From positions 1 through 15,501 of the forward strand of contig JASHOI010000034.1 in NCBI GenBank assembly GCA_030041195.1: 15,501 bases of DNA, read 5' to 3'. Within the stretch, counting starts at the first letter, position 1. The number at the start of each line of letters is the position of its first letter. Below are positions 1 through 7,400 of the stretch, piece by piece. A model generated the notes under the pieces. The model did no database searches. It saw only the letters and a list, made by a program, of their open reading frames with translations, and was not told where the DNA came from. This DNA is from Streptosporangiaceae bacterium. Lineage in GTDB: Bacteria > Actinomycetota > Actinomycetes > Streptosporangiales > Streptosporangiaceae. The position numbers and the translations under genes are program-made.

Positions 1-81
1 GGCCGGGGTGGCCGGGGTGGCCGGGGTGGCCGGGGTGGGCGGGGTGGGCGGGGTGGGCGGGGTCGGCGGGGTCGGCGGGGT
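1..81. repeat. 9-bp tandem repeat, nine copies, coding for TPA/TPP units
   Basis: Nine consecutive 9-nt units, read on the plus strand as four GGCCGGGGT, three GGGCGGGGT and two CGGCGGGGT. The array probably continues beyond position 1. On the minus strand it is in frame with the methyltransferase gene and encodes Thr-Pro-Ala and Thr-Pro-Pro triplets. Because the unit is a multiple of three, copy-number change would alter tail length without shifting the frame. Such arrays are hard to assemble, which may explain why the sequence ends here. Confidence 0.95.
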
Positions 82-1269
82 GCGGGGGTAGGCGGTTATC
101 GCGAGGTCGGCGGCGCGGGGGCGACCGGAGGACTCCCAGGCCGCGACCCGGGCGGCCAGGCTTCGAGCCACCGGTGTGGCGCGCGGGCCGAACCCGCGGA
201 CCGCGATCTCGAACTCCGCGGACCGGTGCTCGCCGGCCAAGGCGGAGGCCGGGGCCAAGGGTGTGGCCGGGGCCGGGAGCAGGCCGGCCACCCCCAGGCC
301 CTCCGGGTCCCCCGCGGTGGCCAGGGCGCCAAACGGCAGCAGCGGCAGCACCGAGCCGTGCAGCGGTCCGGTCTTGCCGGTTATCGTCAGCCGGGCCAGG
401 CCGGGCTCCATCAGCGTGACCCACAGGTCCGCCTCGCCGAACTCGCCGAGGCCGGCCACCCGCACGCCGGTCAGCACGTCGGTGACCGGCCCGGTCAGCG
501 CGTCCCACAGCACGTCCGGACGCACGGCTTCGCGGCCGTCGGTCTGGACCTGCAGCCCGGGCTGCGGGCCGACGGGCACGTACGGCTCGGCCGGCCCGGC
601 GTAGCTGCCCGCCATCCGGATGAAGCCGCACCGCCCTGGGGCGTCCCGGCTGCGCCAGGCCACGTCGCCGGACCGCTCCAGCGCGATGCACAGCTGCAGG
701 CCGCGCACCGACAGCGGCAGCGCGATCCGGCCGCCCGGGCCGAGCTGAGCGAGCCAGGCCGGTGCCAGGTCCGACGCTCCGGCGGTCACGATGATCCGGT
801 CGTAGGGCGCGAATTGCGGCGCTCCGAACCCGCCGTCGCCGCAGATCACGATCACGCCGGGGTATCCGGCGGCGACCAGGTTCGCCCGCGCCCTGGCCGC
901 CAGGTCGGGGTCGATGTCCACCGTGACCACCGAGCCCTCCGGCCCGACCAGGTGCGTCATCAGCGCGGCGTTGTAGCCGGTTCCGGTACCGATCTCGAGC
1001 ACCCGCTGGCCCTCGGCCACGCCGAGCTGCTCCAGCATGATCGCCATGATCGCGGGCTGCGATGAGGAGCTGACCGGCATCCCGCCCTCGTCGGTCTTGA
1101 TCACGAAGGCCTCGTCCTGGTACGCCTGGCTGGCCGGGTCGATCTCGGGCAGGAACACGTGCCGGGGCACGGCGCGGAACGCGGCCTCGACCGAGCGGCT
1201 CGTCAGCCGGCCGGTGGCGCGAAGCTCGTCGACGAGTCTGGTCCTGGCCTCGTCGGCCCCGCCTGCCAT
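1..1269 (-). CDS. Protein-L-isoaspartate O-methyltransferase-like protein, 3' end outside window
   Basis: SAM-dependent methyltransferase of the PCMT type. Family members methylate isoaspartyl residues in damaged proteins, and some actinobacterial relatives are peptide-modifying enzymes. The frame stays open for 423 codons to the window edge, so the C-terminus is missing. The start is ATG 1269 with GGAGG (1279-1283) 9 nt upstream. Seen: the substrate-loop motif SSSQPAIMAIML (residues 67-78), SAM motif I VLEIGTGTG (90-98), the acidic end of strand 2 VVTVDID (114-120), GDG (144-146) and YDRIIVTAGASDLAP (156-170), all typical of PCMT. At over 420 residues it is about twice a plain Pcm, so there is an additional C-terminal domain of roughly 200 residues, resembling actinobacterial long PCMT-like proteins including the 'FxLD system' methyltransferases. 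No FxLD peptide gene is visible. The tail ends in Thr-Pro-Ala/Thr-Pro-Pro repeats. It is the last visible gene of the cysS-rlmB operon, 25 nt after rlmB. The family is secure; the exact substrate is not. Confidence 0.88.
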   Translation of the reverse strand, partial: MAGGADEARTRLVDELRATGRLTSRSVEAAFRAVPRHVFLPEIDPASQAYQDEAFVIKTDEGGMPVSSSSQPAIMAIMLEQLGVAEGQRVLEIGTGTGYNAALMTHLVGPEGSVVTVDIDPDLAARARANLVAAGYPGVIVICGDGGFGAPQFAPYDRIIVTAGASDLAPAWLAQLGPGGRIALPLSVRGLQLCIALERSGDVAWRSRDAPGRCGFIRMAGSYAGPAEPYVPVGPQPGLQVQTDGREAVRPDVLWDALTGPVTDVLTGVRVAGLGEFGEADLWVTLMEPGLARLTITGKTGPLHGSVLPLLPFGALATAGDPEGLGVAGLLPAPATPLAPASALAGEHRSAEFEIAVRGFGPRATPVARSLAARVAAWESSGRPRAADLAITAYPRTPPTPPTPPTPPTPPTPATPATPATPA

Positions 1270-1294
1270 CCGCGACCACCTCCGCCCGGCCGGC

Positions 1295-2263
1295 TCAGCC
1301 CCCGGCCGCTGCCCGCCTCCTGGCAACCTCGTAAAGCGCGATCCCGGCGGCGACGCCCGCGTTCAGCGACTCGGCCGGCCCCGGCATCGGGATCCGGGCC
1401 AGCACGTCGCACCGCTGCGCGATCAGCCGCGACAGGCCCTTGCCCTCGGAGCCGACCACGAGCACCAGCGGCCCGTCGGCCAGGTCCAGGTCGCTGACCA
1501 CCGACGCCCCGTCAGCGGCCAGGCCCACCACGAACAGGCCGGCCTCCTGATACGAGGAGAGCGCGGCGGCCAGGTTGCTGGCCTGCGCGACGGGCACCCT
1601 GGCCAGCGCGCCGGCGGACGCCTTCCACGCCCCCGCGGTCACCCCGGCCGACCGCCGCGAGGGCACCAGCACGCCGTGCCCGCCGAACGCGGCGACCGAC
1701 CGCGCCACCGCGCCCAGGTTCCGCGGGTCGGTGACCCCGTCCAGCGCGACGATGAGCGGCGGGTCGCCGGCCGCGACCAGGTCGTCGGGATGCACGTACT
1801 TGTGCGGCCGGATCCGCAGCGCGAGGCCCTGGTGCACCGCGCCGCCGGTGATCCGGTCCAGCTCGGCGCGGCCCGCCTCGACCACCGGAATCCCGGCGTC
1901 GGCCGCCAGCATCACGGCCTCGCCGATCCGCTCGTCCGCGTCCAGCCGCGGCCCGACGTGCAGCGCGACCGCAGGCACGCCCGCGCGCAGCGATTCCAGC
2001 ACCGCGTTCCGCCCGGCGACCACCTCGGCCGTCGGGCCTTTACGCTTAGACCCGTCCCCGCCTGGCCGGCCACCCACCTTGGCGTTCGGGCCCGTCGAAG
2101 AAGGTCCGGCTGCGGCGGCCTTGCGCTGCGCCGGGTGGCCCGGCCGCATGTGTGCGGGCGGCGTGGGGCCCTTGCCTTCGAGCCGGCGCCTGCCGTAGCC
2201 GCCGGTTCCCGGGCGCGGCTTGCCGGACTTGGTGCGGCCGCCCGGGCCTGGTCGCGGGCTCAT
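1295..2263 (-). CDS. rlmB: 23S rRNA (guanosine-2'-O-)-methyltransferase RlmB (SpoU/TrmH family)
   Basis: Predicted to 2'-O-methylate a guanosine in the 23S rRNA peptidyl-transferase region (G2251 in E. coli) using SAM; a cytoplasmic SPOUT enzyme. ATG 2263 gives 322 residues. It is preferred because it overlaps the cysS stop as ATGA and has GGAG (2272-2275) 8 nt upstream; a slightly longer start at 2278 is possible. Residues 1-78 are a basic, Gly/Pro-rich, probably disordered tail. Next comes the RNA-binding L30e-like domain (about 80-160), beginning [11 protein letters not shown]. The SPOUT domain carries motif 1 [11 protein letters not shown] (179-189), motif 2 [12 protein letters not shown] (269-280) and motif 3 [17 protein letters not shown] (291-307), with the catalytic Asn, Glu and Ser/Asn residues of the family present. 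It is translationally coupled to cysS, a usual actinobacterial arrangement. Confidence 0.95.
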   Translation of the reverse strand: MSPRPGPGGRTKSGKPRPGTGGYGRRRLEGKGPTPPAHMRPGHPAQRKAAAAGPSSTGPNAKVGGRPGGDGSKRKGPTAEVVAGRNAVLESLRAGVPAVALHVGPRLDADERIGEAVMLAADAGIPVVEAGRAELDRITGGAVHQGLALRIRPHKYVHPDDLVAAGDPPLIVALDGVTDPRNLGAVARSVAAFGGHGVLVPSRRSAGVTAGAWKASAGALARVPVAQASNLAAALSSYQEAGLFVVGLAADGASVVSDLDLADGPLVLVVGSEGKGLSRLIAQRCDVLARIPMPGPAESLNAGVAAGIALYEVARRRAAAGG

Positions 2264-3663
2264 CGCCGCAGCTCCCACCGGGGACCCCGCGGGGTGTCCT
2301 CAACAACGATGCCCGCGGCGGCCAGGCCGTCCCGGATCGCGTCGGCCTCGGCGTAGTCCCTGCGCTCCCGCGCCGACTGGCGCTGCTGCAGCGCGACCTC
2401 GACCAGCGCGTCGACCACCGGCCGCAGGGCGCTCTGGCCGCTCTGGCCGGACCAGTGCGGGTCCAGCGGGTCGAGCCCGAGCACGGACATCATGCCGCGC
2501 ACCGCCGCGGCCTGCTTCGCCGCCCCGGCCAGGTCCCCGGCCGCGAGCGCGGTGTTGCCCTCGGTCACCGCCTCGTGCACGACCGCCAGGGCCTGTGGCA
2601 CCGCGAGGTCATCGTCGAGAGCCGCCCCGAACCCGGCGGGCAGCCCCCCGGGGCCGGTCTCGGCGGGCCCGGCGGCCGGGGCCGCCTCCGCGGCCCTGGT
2701 GACGAAGCCCTCGATCCGCCGGTACGCGGCTGCGGCCTCGGCGAGCGCGTCCGGCGAGTACTCCATCTCCGACCGGTAGTGCGACTGGCCCAGGTAGTAC
2801 CGCAGCTCGGCCGGGCGGACCTCGGTGATCATCACGTCGACCAGCAGCGAGTTCCCGAGCGACTTGCTCATCTTCTCGCCGGCCAGGCCCAGGATCCCGT
2901 TGTGCACCCAGTAGCGGGCGAAACCGTCGCCGGCCGACCGGGACTGCGCGAGCTCGTTCTCGTGGTGCGGGAAGACCAGGTCCATGCCGCCGCCGTGGAT
3001 GTCGAACGTCGGGCCGAGGTACTTGGTCGACATCGCGGAGCATTCCAGGTGCCAGCCCGGGCGGCCGGGTCCCCACGGGGTCTCCCAGGACGGCTCCCCC
3101 GGCTTGGCCCCCTTCCACAGCGCGAAGTCACGCGGGTCGCGCTTGTGGCTCTCGTCAACGTCCTCGGCGGCCCGCATGTGCTCCAGCCGCTGCCCGGACA
3201 GCTCGCCGTACTCCGGGTAGGAGAGCACGTCGAAGTACACGTCGCCGCCCTCGGCGTAGGCGTGGCCGGACTCGATCAGCCGCCGCATCAGCACGATCAT
3301 CTCGGGCACGTGCCCGGTCGCCCGGGGCTCGACGTCCGGCGGCAGGCAGCCGAGCGCGTCGTAGCCGCGGGTGAACGCGCGCTGGTTGCGCTCGGCCACC
3401 GCCCACCAGGCGACGCCCTCGGCGGCGGCGGTCCGCAGGATCTTGTCGTCGATGTCGGTCACATTCCGGCAGAACGTGACCTGGTAGCCGCTCGCGGCCA
3501 GCCAGCGGACCAGGATGTCGAAGTTCACGCCGGACCTGATGTGGCCGACGTGCGGCGGGGCCTGCACGGTGGCGCCACACAGGTACAGCGAGGCCTTCCC
3601 CGGCGTGAGGGGGATGAACTCGCGTACCGCGCGGGCGGCCGTGTCGTGCAGGCGCAAACTCAT
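2260..3663 (-). CDS. cysS: Cysteine--tRNA ligase
   Basis: Class I aminoacyl-tRNA synthetase that charges tRNA-Cys, cytoplasmic. ATG 3663 gives 467 residues, the normal length for CysS, starting [16 protein letters not shown] as actinobacterial CysS proteins do; an extension to 3690 adds nine unlikely residues. Seen: the HIGH-type motif HVGH (38-41), the KMSKS loop (264-268), and zinc ligands Cys29, Cys208, His233 and Glu237, matching the E. coli enzyme almost residue for residue. The C-terminal helical and anticodon-recognition region (about 300-467) is present. This length and the [12 protein letters not shown] block separate it from the shorter mycothiol ligase MshC. It is the first gene of the cysS-rlmB-methyltransferase operon. 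No T-box leader is visible in the 103-nt upstream region, and no strong Shine-Dalgarno precedes the start. Confidence 0.97.
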   Translation of the reverse strand: MSLRLHDTAARAVREFIPLTPGKASLYLCGATVQAPPHVGHIRSGVNFDILVRWLAASGYQVTFCRNVTDIDDKILRTAAAEGVAWWAVAERNQRAFTRGYDALGCLPPDVEPRATGHVPEMIVLMRRLIESGHAYAEGGDVYFDVLSYPEYGELSGQRLEHMRAAEDVDESHKRDPRDFALWKGAKPGEPSWETPWGPGRPGWHLECSAMSTKYLGPTFDIHGGGMDLVFPHHENELAQSRSAGDGFARYWVHNGILGLAGEKMSKSLGNSLLVDVMITEVRPAELRYYLGQSHYRSEMEYSPDALAEAAAAYRRIEGFVTRAAEAAPAAGPAETGPGGLPAGFGAALDDDLAVPQALAVVHEAVTEGNTALAAGDLAGAAKQAAAVRGMMSVLGLDPLDPHWSGQSGQSALRPVVDALVEVALQQRQSARERRDYAEADAIRDGLAAAGIVVEDTPRGPRWELRR

Positions 3664-3766
3664 GCTGCCCAGGCTACGGGACGTTGCCACCCGCTTGCTG
3701 GCTGCGCCAGCCGAGCGGCGGTGTTACGTGGCGGAACCGGTGCCAGCGCGAGTAGTGTCCCGGAGC
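3664..3766. promoter_or_regulatory. Divergent intergenic region between cysS and the EthD-like gene
   Basis: 103 nt between two divergent genes must hold both promoters. A small perfect inverted repeat, GCTGGC-TGC-GCCAGC (3697-3711), sits in the middle and could be an operator half-site pair or a minor hairpin. On the minus strand a TAGCCT hexamer lies just upstream of the cysS ATG and could be a -10 element, but I see no matching -35. Promoter positions are not established. Confidence 0.3.
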
Positions 3767-4075
3767 GTGACAGTCAAACTCGTGGTCCTGTACACCCAGC
3801 CGAGCGACCCCGAGGCGTTCGACCGGCACTACCTGGGTACCCACGTGCCGCTGGTCAACGCGATCCCGGGGCTCCAGCGGTCCGAGACCAGCCGGTTCGG
3901 GTCGGCGCTCGACGGCGGCGACCAGACGTACTACCGGATCGCGCTGCTGTACTTCGCCGACCAGGCGGCAATGCAGGCCGGGTTCGCGTCACCCGAGGGA
4001 GGCGCGACCGCGGCCGACTATCAGCAGATCGCCCCACCCGGCTCGCGGATGTTCGTCGCCGTGGTGGACGACTGA
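3767..4075 (+). CDS. EthD-family (dimeric alpha/beta barrel) protein
   Basis: A 102-residue protein beginning MTVKLVVLYTQPSDPEAFDRHY. The early 'D...FDRHYLGTHVPLV' segment followed by 'IPGLQRSE...YYRIALLYFAD' is characteristic of EthD domains, small ferredoxin-like dimeric barrels. EthD proteins are associated with ether degradation and some polyketide-tailoring or monooxygenase-accessory roles, but most members have no known reaction. The start is GTG 3767; an in-frame GTG at 3755 would add four residues. Neither has a well-spaced Shine-Dalgarno (GGAG lies only 1 nt before 3767), so leaderless translation is possible. The open frame further upstream overlaps cysS antisense and looks like a shadow. 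It is followed after 13 nt by the usp gene, so the two are probably cotranscribed. Family assignment is good; function is unknown. Confidence 0.8.
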   Translation: MTVKLVVLYTQPSDPEAFDRHYLGTHVPLVNAIPGLQRSETSRFGSALDGGDQTYYRIALLYFADQAAMQAGFASPEGGATAADYQQIAPPGSRMFVAVVDD

Positions 4076-4088
4076 CGCCCGGGGGCCC

Positions 4089-4520
4089 ATGGTGTTCCAG
4101 ACCGTAGTCGTGGGCGCGGACGACTCGCCCACTGCGGCCGAGGCCGTGCAGAAGGCGATCGAGGTGGTCAAGCTCACCGGCGGGGAGCTGCACATCGTGA
4201 CCGCATACAAGCCGGTTCAGTTCACCGCGCCGGCGGCCGAGATCGATCAGTACCTGAAGTCACTCGGCACGAGCCATCTGGCGGAGTCCCTGCTGGCCGA
4301 GCTCGCGTCCCGGGCCAGGACCGCCGGTGTCGACGTGCAGGTGCACCAAAGCACCAGCGCTCCCGCCGACGCGATCTGCGAGGTCGCCGCCGACGTGAAC
4401 GCCGATCTCATCGTGGTGGGCAACAAGGGCATGACCGGCCTGCGCCGGGTGCTGGGCAGCGTCCCGAACTCGGTGGCGCACCAGGCGCCCTGTGCGGTGC
4501 TGATCGCGTTCACGACCTGA
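4089..4520 (+). CDS. Universal stress protein (UspA family)
   Basis: A 143-residue single Usp domain, the usual length. Usp proteins are cytoplasmic nucleotide-binding dimers induced by growth arrest, hypoxia or other stress. Seen: N-terminal strand and loop VVVGADDSPTA (6-16) with the adenine-side Asp residues, and the C-terminal nucleotide loop GNKGMTG (111-117) followed by LGSVPNSVAHQAPC (122-135). The phosphate-binding pattern reads G-x2-G-x8-G-S, one residue shorter in the second gap than the classical G-x2-G-x9-G-S, so ATP binding is likely but not certain. ATG 4089 is 13 nt after the EthD-like stop, suggesting one operon. It converges on the cyclase-ATPase gene with a 50-nt gap (4521-4570) in which no clear terminator stem is visible. 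Confidence 0.93.
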   Translation: MVFQTVVVGADDSPTAAEAVQKAIEVVKLTGGELHIVTAYKPVQFTAPAAEIDQYLKSLGTSHLAESLLAELASRARTAGVDVQVHQSTSAPADAICEVAADVNADLIVVGNKGMTGLRRVLGSVPNSVAHQAPCAVLIAFTT

Positions 4521-4570
4521 TCCGGTGCGGCGCGCTGGTATCAAGGCCGGTCAGCAGCGAACCCTGAAGC

Positions 4571-7324
4571 TCATTCTGCGGCGACCGGGCTGAGGGCCGC
4601 GTCGACGGCGTCGTCGAAGCTGAGCGTTCTGCCCTCCCCGTAGGCCAGCTCGAACCGGTCATCCCCGAGCCGCGCCCGGATCTGGCCGATGCTGTCGCGG
4701 CGGTAGCTTTCCTCGGGTTCTTGCCACAGTTCCCCGATCCGGTCAAGGAAGGCCTGCGCGACGCCGTGCAGCTTGGCGGCCCGCCGCGGGTCGCCCAGAT
4801 CAGCGGCCATGCACGCCAGGCCGAGGCTGGCGTAGGCCATGCAGTAACACGGCCCGGTCCGGCGGCTCTTCAGCAGCGCGGCCTCGAACATCGGCCGCGC
4901 CGCGCCGGGATCGTTCTCGGCCCGCAGTACCCAGCCGAGGTTGACCGACACGACGCTGTCCGACTCTCCGATCGCCCTGATGCTGTGCGCCGCCTGTTCC
5001 AGATGCGCGTGGGCCGCGGGGATGTCCCCGTCCAGCAGGGCATGGATGCCAGCGTTGTTGTGCAGGCGGCAGGCGGTGACCAGGTCGCCGGACCGGCTGG
5101 TACACGCGACGGCCTCGGTGAACAGCCGTTCCGAGCCGGCCGGATCGAGGGCGTAGCTGCACATCAGCAGCGACATGAGGCTGCTGCCCAGCAGCGCGTC
5201 GTCGCCAAGCTGCCGGGCGCGCTGAACGGCCTCCTGCCCGAGCGCGAATCCCTTCTCAAACTGGCGCAGGAAGTAGCAGGTGATGCATTGCGCCGAAAGG
5301 GCGTCAACGAGCAGCCGGTCGTCACCGATCTGCCGGGCGAGTTCCACCGCCCGCTCCGCGAACGGCCGTGCCGCCGCCATGTCGTTCGTGTGGGCGAAAA
5401 AGGCGGCCGTGGCCAGGGCGGCCGCGAACAGCGCGGGGTCCGCGCTGGCGTCGGGGCGCTGGATCACCGACGCGAGCAGCTCGAGCGCTTCCGCCTCTCG
5501 CGGGCGGGCCTCCCAGTATCGCCGCAGTGCGACGGCGAAGCGCAGCACCTGCGCGGTCCCGCCCGGGCTGCGCGCGGCGTATTCGGCGGCGCGCCAGAGG
5601 TTGAGCTGGTCGGTGTCCAGGCGGGTGAACCATGCTCCCTGGTCTGGTCCGGTCAGGCGCGGGGTTGCCGACTCGGCGAGGCGGAGATAGTGATCGCAGT
5701 GCGCGGCGGCGAGGGCGGCGGCCTCGTCTTCGCCGGTTTCGGCCAGCCGGTCGGCGGCGAACTGACGGATGGTCTCCAGCAGCCGGTAGCGGACCGCCGC
5801 CCCGGCCGGCTCGGTCACGACCAGGCTCTTGTCCGCGAGCGAGCCGAGCAGGCCGGTGACGTCGATCGGCTCGATGTCGCCGAAGCCGCACACCGCCTCG
5901 GCCGCCGCCAGGTCGAAGCTCTCCGGAAACACCGACAGGCGCCGCAGCAGCAACTGCTCGGCGGTATTGAGCAGCGAATATGACCAGTCGACGGTGGCCC
6001 ACAGGGTCTGCTGGCGCTCCATGGCGATGCGGCTGCCGCCGGTGAGCAGGCGGAAGCGCTGGTCCAGCCGGTCGCGCAGGTCGCCAACCGAAAGCGTGCG
6101 CAGCCGCGCCGCGGCGAGCTCGATGGCCAGCGGCATCCCGTCCAGCCGGCGGCAGACCGAGACCAGCAGCGAGCCGGTCTCCTCGTCCGCCGGCAGCGCG
6201 ACGCCCTGCTCTCGCGCCCGCTGCACCAGCAGCGCGACCGCGTCCGACGACGCGGGGGCGGCCGGGCCGGCGTCGCTGTCCGGGCCGGGCAGCGAGAGCG
6301 ACGGCACCCGGTAGATGACCTCGCCGCCGATGCCGAGCGGCTCACGGCTGGTGGCGATCACGTGCACCCGCGGGCAGCTCCGCAAGATGGCGTCGGCTGT
6401 CTTGGCACAGGCACCGATCAGGTGCTCGCAGTTGTCGAGCACGATCAGGACATTCTGCGGGACGAGGGCCTCGATCAGGGTCTCCAGGATCGGCCGCCCC
6501 GGCTGCCCGGCGATGGCCAGCGCGGCTGCGATGGCCGACACCACCTCGGCCTCGTCGGCGACCGGGGCCAGTTCCACCAGCCACACCCCGTCGCCGGACC
6601 CGTCGAGCAGCTCGGCGGCCATCTGAAGGCTCAGCCTGGTCTTGCCGCACCCCCCGGCGCCGGTCAAGGTCACCAGGCGAGAGGTTTCCGCCAGGGTCCT
6701 GACCTCAGCCAGCTCCCGCTCGCGGCCGATGAACGTCGCCAGCTGGGTCGGCAGGTTATTCGGCAGCGCCGGGTTGCCCAGCGAGCGCAGCGGCGGGAAC
6801 TCGGCCTGCAGGCCCGGCGCGCCGAGCTGGAAGATCCGCTCGGGCCGCCCCAGGTCCTTCAGCCGGTGCACCCCCAGGTCGGCCAGGGCCGCGCCCGGCG
6901 GAAGCCGGTCGTGCACCAGCGCAGCCGCTGTCTCCGACAGCAGCACCTGCCCCCCGTGCGCCAAGGAGCCCACACGCGCGGCGCGATGCACGTCCAGGCC
7001 GAGCAAATCCGCGGCGGCGGTCTGCGACGCCTCGCCGGTGTGCACCCCCATCCGCACCCGGACCCGCTCCCCGGCGGGCCAGTCATGAGCGCCCAGGGCC
7101 TGCTGCATCTCCAGCACGGCCGCGGCGCACCCGCTCGGCGAGGAGAACACGGCGAAGAACCCGTCACCCATGGTCTTCACCTCCCGGCCGTCGTGAACGG
7201 CCAGGGCCGACCGGATCAGCGCATGATGGTCGCCGAGCACCTGCGCGTAGGCGTCCTGCCCGATGCGCCGGAGCAGTGCCGTCGAGCCCTCAATATCAGT
7301 GAAGAGAAACGTCAGCGTCTCCAC
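4571..7324 (-). CDS. Class III nucleotide cyclase - STAND ATPase - TPR protein, downstream copy
   Basis: A 917-residue multidomain signalling protein. Residues 1-165 form a class III adenylate/guanylate cyclase domain: metal Asp10 (FTDIEGST) and Asp54 (KTMGDG), base-binding Lys50, and Asp106 at the place of the second base-selecting residue. The usual transition-state Asn is His113 (DVHRAAR), with Arg117 kept. Next is a STAND/NB-ARC-like ATPase: P-loop GAGGCGKT (222-229), Walker B VLIVLD (292-297), ATSREPL (324-330) and GMPLA (396-400), then a winged-helix-like part to about 515. Residues 540-905 are Ala/Leu-rich helical repeats resembling TPRs. Relatives often end in a LuxR helix-turn-helix; this one stops about where that would begin. 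The start is uncertain: GTG 7324 or TTG 7330, with no Shine-Dalgarno; an ATG-like extension to 7567 overlaps the upstream gene and is unlikely. It lies 76 nt after its near-twin. The output signal is unknown. Confidence 0.9.
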   Translation of the reverse strand: METLTFLFTDIEGSTALLRRIGQDAYAQVLGDHHALIRSALAVHDGREVKTMGDGFFAVFSSPSGCAAAVLEMQQALGAHDWPAGERVRVRMGVHTGEASQTAAADLLGLDVHRAARVGSLAHGGQVLLSETAAALVHDRLPPGAALADLGVHRLKDLGRPERIFQLGAPGLQAEFPPLRSLGNPALPNNLPTQLATFIGRERELAEVRTLAETSRLVTLTGAGGCGKTRLSLQMAAELLDGSGDGVWLVELAPVADEAEVVSAIAAALAIAGQPGRPILETLIEALVPQNVLIVLDNCEHLIGACAKTADAILRSCPRVHVIATSREPLGIGGEVIYRVPSLSLPGPDSDAGPAAPASSDAVALLVQRAREQGVALPADEETGSLLVSVCRRLDGMPLAIELAAARLRTLSVGDLRDRLDQRFRLLTGGSRIAMERQQTLWATVDWSYSLLNTAEQLLLRRLSVFPESFDLAAAEAVCGFGDIEPIDVTGLLGSLADKSLVVTEPAGAAVRYRLLETIRQFAADRLAETGEDEAAALAAAHCDHYLRLAESATPRLTGPDQGAWFTRLDTDQLNLWRAAEYAARSPGGTAQVLRFAVALRRYWEARPREAEALELLASVIQRPDASADPALFAAALATAAFFAHTNDMAAARPFAERAVELARQIGDDRLLVDALSAQCITCYFLRQFEKGFALGQEAVQRARQLGDDALLGSSLMSLLMCSYALDPAGSERLFTEAVACTSRSGDLVTACRLHNNAGIHALLDGDIPAAHAHLEQAAHSIRAIGESDSVVSVNLGWVLRAENDPGAARPMFEAALLKSRRTGPCYCMAYASLGLACMAADLGDPRRAAKLHGVAQAFLDRIGELWQEPEESYRRDSIGQIRARLGDDRFELAYGEGRTLSFDDAVDAALSPVAAE

Positions 7325-7346
7325 AAACAAAGCGTAGGAGACCGGC
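4571..7346 (-). repeat. Direct repeat unit A (duplicated cyclase-STAND gene)
   Basis: Downstream unit of a tandem gene duplication. It aligns over its whole length with 7401-10182, at an offset of 2830 nt from the 3' ends up to a 6-nt indel and 2836 nt beyond it. Similarity extends about 22 nt upstream of the presumed GTG start. Perfect blocks include 5858-5959 (102 nt, equal to 8688-8789) and 6098-6166 (69 nt, equal to 8928-8996). The TPR-coding part is more diverged. Confidence 0.9.
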
Positions 7347-7400
7347 AGCCCATCGGTCTCCCAGCGCGGACCGGCAGCCCGCCGCGGCCCAGGCGCCGGG

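Noticed and set aside
1..81. CRISPR array
   Set aside because: The units are contiguous 9-mers with no spacers and are in frame with a gene; it is a coding minisatellite.
226..1065. 279-residue plus-strand open frame
   Set aside because: Antisense shadow of the methyltransferase gene; Arg/Gln/His-rich composition typical of a high-GC reverse frame and no recognisable motif.
1037..4107. Long plus-strand open frames of 439 and 651 residues opposite rlmB and cysS
   Set aside because: They lie antisense to two confidently identified genes, have Pro/Arg/Gly-rich shadow composition and match no family I know.
4521..4570. Terminator between the convergent usp and cyclase-STAND genes
   Set aside because: No stem with adequate length or a following T-run could be found.
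4721..5983. 420-residue plus-strand frame, with counterparts at 6362-7423, 7833-8921 and 9198-10322
   Set aside because: Antisense shadows of the duplicated cyclase-STAND genes; the similarity among them only reflects the duplication of the sense genes. The last is fused in frame with DUF4253, whose own start is ATG 10323.
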